A stretch of DNA of 59,492 bases from Liolophura sinensis (lineage: Eukaryota; Mollusca; Polyplacophora; Chitonida; Chitonidae). The DNA lies in NCBI RefSeq assembly GCF_032854445.1, contig NW_027018195.1, forward strand, positions 1 to 59,492. Reading direction: 5' to 3'. Positions 1-12,900 of the stretch are shown piece by piece (position 1 is the stretch's first letter; each line of letters starts with the position of its first letter). The position numbers were made by a program, and so were the translations under genes. The notes under the pieces were generated by a model. That model had not been told where the DNA came from. It did no database searches and saw only the letters and a list, made by a program, of their open reading frames with translations.

Positions 1-3000
1 AAGCCCATTTAACTCATCCAGCAATTGTCTTACTTTTAAGTCCAAGACAATCTCAATGTCTTTATCTACGTGTAGAAAAACCACACAATTCGTACATAAA
101 AAAAACACAATGTACTAGATACAGTCTGCTGTAAAAAGTACAACTGATCACTGAACCACATCTATAAGGTTCTAATAGATGCGAAATTGGGCCAGGCATC
201 GGCAGCTGTTAAAAAATTGCATATTTCCCTGGTTTCCATGGAGTAAGAGCCGTTGCTGGGCACTTGACTATGACATCAATGATCATTCAATTGTCGCTAC
301 AGCCAAAAGTATTGGTCGGAGAGCACGCGGTTTGCACCATTCGATTTCTCGTCACAAAATACGTCGGTTTAGCTTCTTACTAGTAGCACTGGAACAGTTT
401 TTCCACTTTGCATTTTTGCCTGTTCTTTTTGTTAATTGAAATCGGATACACTGTACTATGTACAATCGCGACTGGTCATTATTATATTCAACTTTTGACT
501 ATATGTTATGTGCCCTTCGGTAGCCAAGAAGACTTCAAATCTTTGGGCTAAACCCATTAAACTCACCCAGCAATTGTCTTACTTCTAAGTCCAAGACAAT
601 CTCAATGTCTTTATCTAGGTGTAGAAAAAGCACACCATTTGTACATAAAAAACACAAGGTACTAGATACTGTCTGCTGTAAAAAAGTACAACTGATCACT
701 GACCCACATCAATAAGGTTCTAAAAGATGCGGAAATGGCCCAGGCATCGGCAGCTGTTTAAAAAATTGCAAATTTCCCTGGTTTCCATGGAGTAAGAGCC
801 GTTGCTGGGCACGTGACTATGACATCAATGATCATTCAATTGTCGCTACAGCCAAAAGTATTGGTCGGAGAGCAAACGCGGTTTGCACCATTCGATTTCT
901 CGTGATAAAATACGTCGGATTAAGCCTCTTACCAGCAGCACTGGAACAGTTTTTCCACTTTTGCATTTTTGCCTGGTCTTTTTGTTAATTGAAATCGGAT
1001 ACACTGTACTATGCACAATCGCGACTGGTCGTTACTATATTCAACTTTTTAACTATACGTTATGTGCCCTTCGGTAGCCCAGAAGACGTCAAATCTTTGG
1101 GCTAAGCCCATTTAACTCACTCAGCATATGTCTTACTTCTAAGTCCAAGACAATCTCAATGTCTTTATCTACGTGTAGAAAAAACCACACCATTCGTACA
1201 TAAAAAACACAATGTACTAGATACAGTCTGCTGTAAAAAGTACAACTGATCACTGAACCACATCTATAAGGTTCTAATAGATGCGGAATTGGGCCAGGCA
1301 TCGGCAGCTGTTTAAAAAATTGCAAATTTCCCTGGATTCCATGGAGTAAGAGCCGTTGTTGGGCACGTGACTATGACATCAATGATCATTCAATTGTCGC
1401 TACAGCCAAAAGTATTGGTCGGAGAGCAACGCGGTTTGCACCATTCGATTTCTCGTCACAAAATACGTCGGATTAGCCTCTTACCAGCAGCACTGAAACA
1501 GTTTTTTCACTTTTGCATTTTTGTTTGGTCTTTTTGTTAATTGAAATCGGATACACTGTACTATGCACAATCGCGACTGGTCGTTACTATATTCAACTTT
1601 TAACTATACGTTATGTGCCCGTCGGTAGCCCAGAAGACGTCAAATCTTTGGGCTAAACCCATTAAACTCACCCAGCAATTGTCTTACTTCTAAGTCCAAG
1701 ACAATCTCAATGTCTTTATCTACGTGTAGAAAAAGCACACCATTTGTACATAAAAAACACAATGTACTAGATACAGTCTGCTGTAAAAAGTACAACTGAT
1801 CACTGAACCACATCTATAAGGTTCTAATAGATGCGGAATTGGGCCAGGCATCGGCAGCTGTTAAAAAATTGCATATTTCCCTGGTTTCCATGGAGTAAGA
1901 GCCGTTGCTGGGCACGTGACTATGACATCAATGATCATTCAATTGTCGCTACAGCCAAAAGTATTGGTCGGAGAGCAACGCGGTTTGCACCATTCGATTT
2001 CTCGTGACAAAATACGTCGGATTAGCTTCTTACTAGTAGCACTGGAACAGTTTTTCCACTTTTGCATTTTTGCCTGTTCTTTTTGTTAATTGAAATCGGA
2101 TACACTGTACTATGTACAATCGCGACTGGTCGTTACTATATTCAACTTTTAACTATACGTTATGTGCCCGTCGGTAGCCCAGAAGACGTCAAATCTTTGG
2201 GCTAAGCCCATTTAACTCATCCAGCAATTGTCTTACTTTTAAGTCCAAGACAATCTCAATGTCTTTATCTACGTGTAGAAAAACCACACCATTCTTACAT
2301 AAAAAACACAATGTACTAGATACAGTCTGCTGTAAAAAAGTACAACTGATCACTGACGCACATCAATAAGGTTCTAAAAGATGCGGAAATGGCCCCAGGC
2401 ATCGGCAGCTGTTTAAAAAATTGCAAATTTCCCTGGTTTCCATGGAGTAAGAGCCGTTGCTGGGCACGTGACTATGACATCAATGATCATTCAATTGTCG
2501 CTACAGCCAAAAGTATTGGTCGGAGAGCAACGCGGTTTGCACCATTCGATTTCTCGTGATAAAATACGTCGGATTAGCCTCTTACCAGCAGCACTGGAAC
2601 AGTTTTTCCACTTTTGCATTTTTGCCTGGTCTTTTTGTTAATTGAAATCGGATACACTGTACTATGCACAATCGCGACTGGTCGTTACTATATTCAACTT
2701 TTAACTATACGTTATGTGCCCTTCGGTAGCCCAGAAGACGTCAAATCTTTGGGCTAAGCCCATTTAACTCACTCAGCATATGTCTTACTTCTAAGTCCAA
2801 GACAATCTCAATGTCTTTATCTACGTGTAGAAAAACCACACCATTCGTACATAAAAAACACAATGTACTAGATACAGTCTGCTGTAAAAAGTACAACTGA
2901 TCACTGAACCACATCTATAAGGTTCTAATAGATGCGGAATTGGGCCAGGCTTCGGCAGCTGTTAAAAAATTGCAAATTTCCCTGGTTTCCATGGAGTAAG

Positions 3001-6000
3001 AGCCGTTGCTGTGCACGTGACTATGACATCAATGATCATTCAATTGTCGCTACAGCCAAAAGTATTGGTCGGAGAGCAACGCGGTTTGCACCATTCGATT
3101 TTTCGTGACAAAATACGTCGGATTAGCCTCTTACCAGCAGCACTGGAACAGTTTTTCCACTTTTGCATTTTTGCCTGGTCTTTTTGTTAATTTGAAATCG
3201 GATACAATCTACTATGTACAATCGCGACTGGTCATTACTATATTCAACTTTTGACTGTAAGTTATGTGCCCTTCTGTAGCCCAGAAGACGTCAAATCTTT
3301 GGGCTAAGCCCATTTAACTCACCCAGCAATTGTCTTACTTCTAAGTCCAAGACAATCTCAATGTCTTTTTCTAGGTGTAGAAAAACCACACCATTCGTAC
3401 ATAAAAAACACAATGTACTAGATACAGTCTGCTGTAAAAAGTACAACTGATCACTGAACCACATCAATAAGGTTCTAAAAGATGCGGAATTGGCCCAGGC
3501 ATCGGCAGCTGTTTAAAAAATTGCAAATTTCCCTGGATTCCATGGAGTAAGAGCCGTTGCTGGGCACGTGACTATGACATCAATGATCATTCAATTGTCG
3601 CTACAACCAAAAGTATTGGTCGGAGAGCAACGCGGTTTGCACCATTCGATTTCTCGTGACAAAATACGTCGGATTAGCCTCTTACCAGTAGCACTGGAAC
3701 AGTTTTTCCACTTTTGCATTTTTGCCTGGTCTTTTTGTTAATGGAAATCGGCTACAAACTACTATGTACAATCGCGACTGGTCATTATTATATTCAACTT
3801 TTGACTATAAGTTATGTGCCCTTCGGTAGCCCAGAGGACGTCAAATCTTTGGGCTAAGCCCATTTAACTCATCCATCAATTGTCTTACTTTTAAGTCCAA
3901 GACAATCTCAATGTCTTTATCTACGTGTAGAAAAAACCACACCATTCTTACATAATAAACACAATGTACTAGATACAGCCTGCTGTAAAAAGTACAACTG
4001 AACACTGACGCACATCAATAAGGTTCTAAAAGATGCGGAAATGGCCCAGGCATCGGCAGCTGTTAAAAAATTGCAAATTTCCCTGGTTTCCATGGAGTAA
4101 GAGCCGTTGCTGGGCACGTGACTATGACATCAATGATCATTCAATTGTCGCTACAGCCAAAAGTATTGGTCGGAGAGCAACGCGGTTTGCACCATTCGAT
4201 TTCTCGTCACAAAATACGTCGGATTAGCCTCTTACCAGCAGCACTGGAACAGTTTTTCCACTTTTGCATTTTTGCCTGGTGTTTTTGTTTATTTGAAATC
4301 GGAAACAATCTACTATGTACAATCCCGACTGGTCATTACTATATTCAACTTTTGACTATAAGTTATGTGCCCTTCTGTAGCCCAGAAGACGTCAAATCTT
4401 TGGGCTAAGCCCATTTAACTCATCCAGCAATTGTCTTACTTTTAAGTCCAAGACAATCTCAATGTCTTTATCTACGTGTAGAAAAACCACACCATTCGTA
4501 CATAAAAAACACAATGTACTAGATACAGTCTGCTGTAAAAAGTACAACTGATCACTGAACCACATCTATAAGGTTCTAATAGATGCGGAATTGGGCCAGG
4601 CATCGGCAGCTGTTTAAAAAATTGCAAATTTCCCTGGTTTCCATGGAGTAAGAGCCGTTGTTGGGCACGTGACTATGACATCAATGATCATTCAATTGTC
4701 GCTACAGCCAAAAGTATTGGTCGGAGAGCAACGCGGTTTGCACCATTCGATTTCTCGTCACAAAATACGTCGGATTAGCCTCTTACCAGCAGCACTGAAA
4801 CAGTTTTTCCACTTTTGCATTTTTGTTTGGTCTTTTTGTTAATTGAAATCGGATACACTGTACTATGCACAATCGCGACTGGTCGTTACTATATTCAACT
4901 TTTAACTATACGTTATGTGCCCGTCGGTAGCCCAGAAGACGTCAAATCTTTGGGCTAAACCCATTAAACTCACCCAGCAATTGTCTTACTTCTAAGTCCA
5001 AGACAATCTCAATGTCTTTATCTACGTGTAGAAAAAGCACACCATTTGTACATAAAAAACACAATGTACTAGATACAGTCTGCTGTAAAAAGTACAACTG
5101 ATCACTGAACCACATCTATAAGGTTCTAATAGATGCGGAATTGGGCCAGGCATCGGCAGCTGTTATAAAATTGCATATTTCCCTGGTTTCCATGGAGTAA
5201 GAGCCGTTGCTGGGCACGTGACTATGACATCAATGATCATTCAATTGTCGCTACAGCCAAAAGTATTGGTCGGAGAGCAACGCGGTTTGCACCATTCGAT
5301 TTCTCGTGACAAAATACGTCGGATTAGCTTCTTACTAGTAGCACTGGAACAGTTTTTCCACTTTTGCATTTTTGCCTGGTCTTTTTGTTAATTGAAATCG
5401 GATACACTGTACTATGTACAATCGCGACTGGTCATTATTATATTCAACTTTTGACTATATGTTATGTGCCCTTCGGTAGCCCAGAAGACGTCAAATCTTT
5501 GGGCTAAACCCATTAAACTCACCCAGCAATTGTCTTACTTCTAAGTCCAAGACAATCTCAATGTCTTTATCTAGGTGTAGAAAAAGCACACCATTTGTAC
5601 ATAAAAAACACAAGGTACTAGATACAGTCTGCTGTAAAAAGTACAACTGATCACTGACCCACATCAATAAGGTTCTAAAAGATGCGGAAATGGCCCAGGC
5701 ATCGGCAGCTGTTTAAAAAATTGCAAATTTCCCTGGTTTCCATGGAGTAAGAGCCGTTGCTGGGCACGTGACTATGACATCAATGATCATTCAATTGTCG
5801 CTACAGCCAAAAGTATTGGTCGGAGAGCAACGCGGTTTGCACCATTCGATTTCTCGTGATAAAATACGTCGGATTAGCCTCTTACCAGCAGCACTGGAAC
5901 AGTTTTTCCACTTTTGCATTTTTGCCTGGTCTTTTTGTTAATTGAAATCGGATACACTGTACTATGCACAATCGCGACTGGTCGTTACTATATTCAACTT

Positions 6001-9000
6001 TTAACTATACGTTATGTGCCCTTCGGTAGCCCAGAAGACGTCAAATCTTTGGGCTCAGCCCATTTAACTCACTCAGCATATGTCTTACTTCTAAGTCCAA
6101 GACAATCTCAATGTCTTTATCTACGTGTAGAAAAACCACACCATTTGTACATAAAAAACACAAACTACTAGATACAGTCTGCTGTAAAAAGTACAACTGA
6201 TCACTGACCCACATCAATAAGGTTCTAAAAGATGCGGAATTGGCCCAGGCATCGGCAGCTGTTTAGAAAATTGCAAATTTCCCTGGTTTCCATGGAGAAA
6301 GAGCCGTTGCTGGGCACGTGACTATGACATCAATGATCATTCAATTGTCGCTACAGCCAAAAGTATTGGTCGGAGAGCAACGCGGTTTGCACCATTCGAT
6401 TTCTCGTGACAAAATACGTCGGATTAGCCTCTTACCAGCAGCACTGGAACAGTTTTTACACTTTTGCATTTTTGCCTGGTCTTTTTGTTAATTGAAATCG
6501 GATACACTGTACTATGCACAATCGCGACTGGTCGTTACTATATTCAACTTTTAACTATACGTTATGTGCCCTTCGGTAGCCCAGAAGACGTCAAATCTTT
6601 GGTCTAAGCCCATTTAACTCATCCAGCAATTGTCTTACTTTTAAGTCCAAGACAATCTCAATGTCTTTATCTACGTGTAGAAAAACCACACCGTTCGTAC
6701 ATAAAAAACACAATGTACTAGATACAGTCTGCTGTAAAAAGTACAACTGATCACTGAACCACATCTATAAGGTTCTAATAGATGCGGAATTGGGCCAGGC
6801 ATCGGCAGCTGTTAAAAAATTGCAAATTTCCCTGGTTTCCATGGAGTAAGAGCCGTTGCTGGGCACGTGACTATGACATCAATGATCATTCAATTGTCGC
6901 TACAGCCAAAAGTATTGGTCGGAGAGCAACGCGGTTTGCACCATTCGATTTTTCGTGACAAAATACGTCGGATTAGCCTCTTACCAGCAGCACTGGAACA
7001 GTTTTTACACTTTTGCATTTTTGCCTGGTATTTTTGTTAATTGAAATCGGATACACTGTACTATGCACAATCGCGACTGGTCGTTACTATATTCAACTTT
7101 TAACTTTAAGTTATGTGCCCTTCGGTAGCCCAGAAGACGTCAAATCTTTGGGCTAAGCCCATTTAACTCACTCAGCATATGTCTTACTTCTAAGTCCAAG
7201 ACAATCTCAATGTCTTTATCTACGTGTAGAAAAACCACACCATTCGTACATAAAAAACACAATGTACTAGATACAGTCTGCTGTAAAAAGTACAACTGAT
7301 CACTGAACCACATCTATAAGGTTCTAATAGATGCGGAATTGGGCCAGGCATCGGCAGCTGTTTAAAAAACTGCAAATTTCCCTGGTTTCCATGGAGTAAG
7401 AGCCGTTGCTGGGCACGTGACTATGACATCAATGATCATTCAATTGTCGCTACAGCCAAAAGTATTGGTCGGAGAGCAACGCGGTTTGCACCATTCGATT
7501 TCTCGTCACAAAATACGTCGGATTAGCCTCTTACCAGCAGCACTGGAACAGTTTTTCCACTTTTGCATTTTTGCCTGGTCTTTTTGTTAATTTGAAATCG
7601 GATACAATCTACTATGTACAATCGCGACTGGTCATTACTATATTCAACTTTTGACTGTAAGTTATGTGCCCTTCTGTAGCCCAGAAGACGTCAAATCTTT
7701 GGGCTAAGCCCATTTAACTCACCCAGCAATTGTCTTACTTCTAAGTCCAAGACAATCTCAATGTCTTTATCTAGGTGTAGAAAAACCACACCATTCGTAC
7801 ATAAAAAACACAAGGTACTAGATACAGTCTGCTGTAAAAAGTACAACTGATCACTGACGCACATCAATAAGGTTCTAAAAGATGCGGAATTGGCCCAGGC
7901 ATCGGCAGCTGTTTAAAAAATTGCAAATTTCCCTGGATTCCATGGAGTAAGAGCCGTTGCTGGGCACGTGACTATGACATCAATGATCATTCAATTGTCG
8001 CTACAGCCAAAAATTTTGGTCGGAGAGCAACGCGGTTTGCACCATTCGATTTCTCGTGACAAAATACGTCGGATTATCCTCTTACCAGTAGCACTGGAAC
8101 AGTTTTTCCACTTTTGCATTTTTGCCTGGTCTTTTTGTTAATGGAAATCGGCTACACTGTACTATGTACAATCGCGACTGGTCATTACTATATTCAACTT
8201 TTGACTATAAGTTATGTGCCCCTTCGGTAGCCCAGAAGACGTCAAATCTTTGGGCTAAGCCCATTTAACTCATCCAGCAATTGTCTTACTTTTAAGTCCA
8301 AGACAATCTCAATGTCTTTATCTACGTGTAGAAAAACCACACCATTCTTACATAAAAAACACAATGTACTAGATACAGTCTGCTGTAAAAAGTACAACTG
8401 ATCACTGACGCACATCAATAAGGTTCTAAAAGATGCGGAAATGGCAAAGGCATCGGCAGCTGTTTAAAAAATTGCAAATTTCCCTGGTTTCCATGGAGTA
8501 AGAGCCGTTGCTGGGCACGTGACTATGACATCAATGATCATTCAATTGTCGCTACAGCCAAAAGTATTGGTCGGAGAGCAACGCGGTTTGCACCATTCGA
8601 TTTCTCGTGACAAAATACGTCGGATTAGCCTCTTACCAGCAGCACTGGAACAGTTTTTCCACTTTTGCATTTTTGCCTGGTCTTTTTGTTAATTGAAATC
8701 GGATACACTGTACTATGCACAATCGCGACTGGTCGTTACTATATTCAACTTTTAACTATACGTTATGTGCCCTTCGGTAGCCCAGAAGACGTCAAATCTT
8801 TGGGCTAAGCCCATTTAACTCATCCAGCAATTGTCTTACTTTTAAGTCCAAGACAATCTCAATGTCTTTATCTACGTGTAGAAAAACCACACCATTCGTA
8901 CATAAAAAACACAATGTACTAGATACAGTCTGCTGTAAAAAGTACAACTGATCACTGACGCACATCAATAAGGTTCTAAAAGATGCGGAAATGGCCCAGG

Positions 9001-9907
9001 CATCGGCAGCTGTTAAAAAATTGCAAATTTCCCTGGTTTCCATGGAGTAAGAGCCGTTGCTGGGCACGTGACTATGACATCAAAGATCATTCAATTGTCG
9101 CTACAGCCAAAAGTATTGGTCGGAGAGCAACGCGGTTTGCACCATTCGATTTCTCGTCACAAAATACGTCGGATTAGCCTCTTACCAGTAGCACTGGAAC
9201 AGTTTTTCCACTTTTGCATTTTTGCCTGGTCTTTTTGTTAATTGAAATCGGATACACTGTACTATGTACAATCGCGACTGGTCATTATTATATATTTAAC
9301 TTTTGACTATATGTTATGTGCCCTTCTGTAGCCCAGAAGACGTCAAATCTTTGGGCTAAGCCCATTTAACTCACCCAGCAATTGTCTTACTTTTAAGTCC
9401 AAGACAATCTCAATGTCTTTATCTAGGTGTAGAAAAAGCACACCATTTGTACATAAAAAAAACAAGGTACTAGATACAGTCTGCTGTAAAAAGTACAACT
9501 GATCACTGACCCACATCAATAAGGTTCTAAAAGATGCGGAAATGGCCCAGGCATCGGCAGCTGTTTAAAAAATTGCAAATTTCCCTGGTTTCCATGGAGT
9601 AAGAGCCGTTGCTGGGCACGTGACTATGACATCAATGATCATTCAATTGTCGCTACAGCCAAAAATTTTGGTCGGAGAGCAACGCGGTTTGCACCATTCG
9701 ATTTCTCGTCACAAAATACGTCGGATTAGCCTCTTACCAGCAGCACTGAAACAGTTTTTCCACTTTTGCATTTTTGTTTGGTCTTTTTGTTAATTGAAAT
9801 CGGATACACTGTACTATGCACAATCGCGACTGGTCGTTAGTATATTCAACTTTTAACTATACGTTATGTGCCCTTCGGTAGCCCAGAAGACGTCAAATCT
9901 TTGGGCT
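1..9907. repeat. Array block I: heterogeneous monomers 1-18
   Basis: Monomer starts with tail class: 1 C, 550 A, 1104 A, 1655 C/A mix, 2204 A, 2756 B, 3306 C, 3856 B, 4407 A, 4957 C, 5506 A, 6056 A, 6606 A, 7155 B, 7706 C, 8257 A, 8807 C, 9358 A. No single higher-order period holds. Pairs of related monomers lie at different offsets: 1104 with 4407 (both GTTGTTGGG, CTGAAACAG, GTTTGG and GTGCCCGTCGG) and 1655 with 4957 (both CTTACTAGTAG) are six monomers apart. Monomers 2756/3306 with 7155/7706 (B tail CTGTAAG, then AATGGAAATCGGCTAC) are eight apart, and 550 with 5506 nine apart. This fits an older, reshuffled part of the array. The first ~1.1 kb has many single-base indels. Confidence 0.85.
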
Positions 9908-12900
9908 AAGCCCATTTAACTCATCCAGCAATTGTCTTACTTTTAAGTCCAAGACAATCTCAATGTCTTTATCTACGTGTAGAAAAACCACACCATTCTT
10001 ACATAAAAAACACAATGTACTAGATACAGTCTGCTGTAAAAAGTACAACTGATCACTGACCCACATCAATAAGGTTCTAAAAGATGCGGAAATGGCCCAG
10101 GCATCGGCAGCTGTTTAAAAAATTGCAAATTTCCCTGGTTTCCATGGAGTAAGAGCCGTTGCTGGGCACGTGACTATGGCATCAATGATCATTCAATTGT
10201 CGCTACAGCCAAAAGTATTGGTCGGAGAGCAACGCGGTTTGCACCATTCGATTTCTCGTCACAAAATACGTCGGATTAGCCTCTTACCAGCAGCACTGGA
10301 ACAGTTTTTCCACTTTTGCATTTTTGCCTGGTCTTTTTGTTAATTTGAAATCGGATACAATCTACTATGTACAATCGCGACTGGTCATTACTATATTCAA
10401 CTTTTGACTATAAGTTATGTGCCCTTCTGTAGCCCAGAAGACGTCAAATCTTTGGGCTAAGCCCATTTAACTCACCCAGCAATTGTCTTACTTTTAAGTC
10501 CAAGACAATCTCAATGTCTTTATCTAGGTGTAGAAAAAGCACACCATTTGTACATAAAAAACACAAGGTACTAGATACAGTCTGCTGTAAAAAGTACAAC
10601 TGATCACTGACCCACATCAATAAGGTTCTAAAAGATGCGGAATTGGCCCAGGCATCGGCAGCTGTTTAGAAAATTGCAAATTTCCCTGGTTTCCATGGAG
10701 AAAGAGCCGTTGCTGGGCACGTGACTATGACATCAATGATAATTCAATTGTCGCTACAGCCAAAAGTATTGGTCGGAGAGCAACGCGGTTTGCACCATTC
10801 GATTTCTCGTGACAAAATACGTCGGATTAGCCTCTTACCAGCAGCACTGGAACAGTTTTTCCACTTTTGCATTTTTGCCTGGTGTTTTTGTTAATTGAAA
10901 TCGGATACACTGTACTATGCACAATCGCGACTGGTCGTTACTATATTCAACTTTTAACTATACGTTATGTGCCCTTCGGTAGCCCAGAAGACGTCAAATC
11001 TTTGGGCTAAGCCCATTTAACTCACTCAGCATATGTCTTACTTCTAAGTCCAAGACAATCTCAATGTCTTTATCTACGTGTAGAAAAACCACACCATTCG
11101 TACATAAAAAACACAATGTACTAGATACAGTCTGCTGTAAAAAGTACAACTGATCACTGAACCACATCTATAAGGTTCTAATAGATGCGGAATTGGGCCA
11201 GGCATCGGCAGCTGTTTAAAAAATTGCAAATTTCCCTGGTTTCCATGGAGTAAGAGCCGTTGCTGGGCACGTGACTATGACATCAATGATCATTCAATTG
11301 TCGCTACAGCCAAAAGTATTGGTCGGAGAGCAACGCGGTTTGCACCATTCGATTTCTCGTGACAAAATACGTCGGATTAGCCTCTTACCAGCAGCACTGG
11401 AACAGTTTTTCCACTTTTGCATTTTTGCCTGGTGTTTTTGTTAATTGAAATTGGATACACTGTACTATGCACAATCGCGACTGGTCGTTACTATATTCAA
11501 CTTTTAACTATACGTTATGTGCCCTTCGGTAGCCCAGAAGACGTCAAATCTTTGGGCTAAGCCCATTTAACTCATCCAGCAATTGTCTTACTTTTAAGTC
11601 CAAGACAATCTCAATGTCTTTATCTACGTGTAGAAAAACCACACCATTTGTACATAAAAAACACAAGGTACTAGATACAGTCTGCTGTAAAAAGTACAAC
11701 TGATCACTGACCCACATCAATAAGGTTCTAAAAGATGCGGAATTGGCCCAGGCATCGTCAGCTGTTTAGAAAATTTCAAATTTCCCTGGTTTCCATGGAG
11801 TAAGAGCCGTTGCTGGGCACGTGACTATGACATCAATGATCATTCAATTGTCGCTACAGCCAAAAGTATTGGTCGGAGAGCAACGCGGTTTGCACCATTC
11901 GATTTCTCGTCACAAAATACGTCGGATTAGCCTCTTACCAGCAGCACTGGAACAGTTTTTACACTTTTGCATTTTTGCCTGGTCTTTTTGTTAATTGAAA
12001 TCGGATACACTGTACTATGCACAATCGCGACTGGTCGTTACTATATTCAACTTTTAACTATACGTTATGTGCCCTTCGGTAGCCCAGAAGACGTCAAATC
12101 TTTGGGCTAAGCCCATTTAACTCATCCAGCAATTGTCTTACTTTAAGTCCAAGACAATCTCAATGTCTTTATCTACGTGTAGAAAAACCACACCATTCGT
12201 AAATAAAAAACACAATGTACTAGATACAGTCTGCTGTAAAAAGTACAACTGATCACTGAACCACATCAATAAGGTTCTAAAAGATGCGGAAATGGCCCAG
12301 GCATCGGCAGCTGTTTAAAAAATTGCAAATTTCCCTGGTTTCCATGGAGTAAGAGCCGTTGCTGGGCACGTGACTATGACATCAATGATCATTCAATTGT
12401 CGCTACAGCCAAAAGTATTGGTCGGAGAGCAACGCGGTTTGCACCATTCAATTTCTCGTCACAAAATACGTCGGATTAGCCTCTTACCAGCAGCACTGGA
12501 ACAGTTTTTCCACTTTTGCATTTTTGCCTGGTCTTTTTGTTAATTGAAATCGGATACACTGTACTATGCACAATCGCGACTGGTCGTTACTATATTCAAC
12601 TTTTAACTATACGTTATGTGCCCTTCGGTAGCCCAGAAGACGTCAAATCTTTGGGCTAAGCCCATTTAACTCATCCAGCAATTGTCTTACTTTTAAGTCC
12701 AAGACAATCTCAATGTCTTTATCTACGTGTAGAAAAACCACACCATTCGTACATAAAAAACACAATGTACTAGATACAGTCTGCTGTAAAAAGTACAACT
12801 GATCACTGACGCACATCAATAAGGTTCTAAAAGATGCGGAAATGGCCCAGGCATCGGCAGCTGTTAAAAAATTGCAAATTCCCTGGTTTCCATGGAGTAA

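Noticed and set aside
8792-9067. Recurring minus-strand open frame of 60-98 codons, ending LSPKI (also at 34097, 51701, 54450, 57201 and elsewhere)
   Set aside because: The same protein-like end recurs because the DNA recurs. The frame is broken in most copies by the A-run in GAAAAACC (five versus six A) and by the TGTTAAAA/TGTTTAAAA indel, and its N-terminus changes frame between copies. There is no sign of selection for coding.
9287-9304. Possible insertion at TATATATTTAAC in monomer 8807
   Set aside because: It is only a few extra or changed bases in the TATATTCAAC stretch, with no duplicated target site; a small local change or consensus error explains it.
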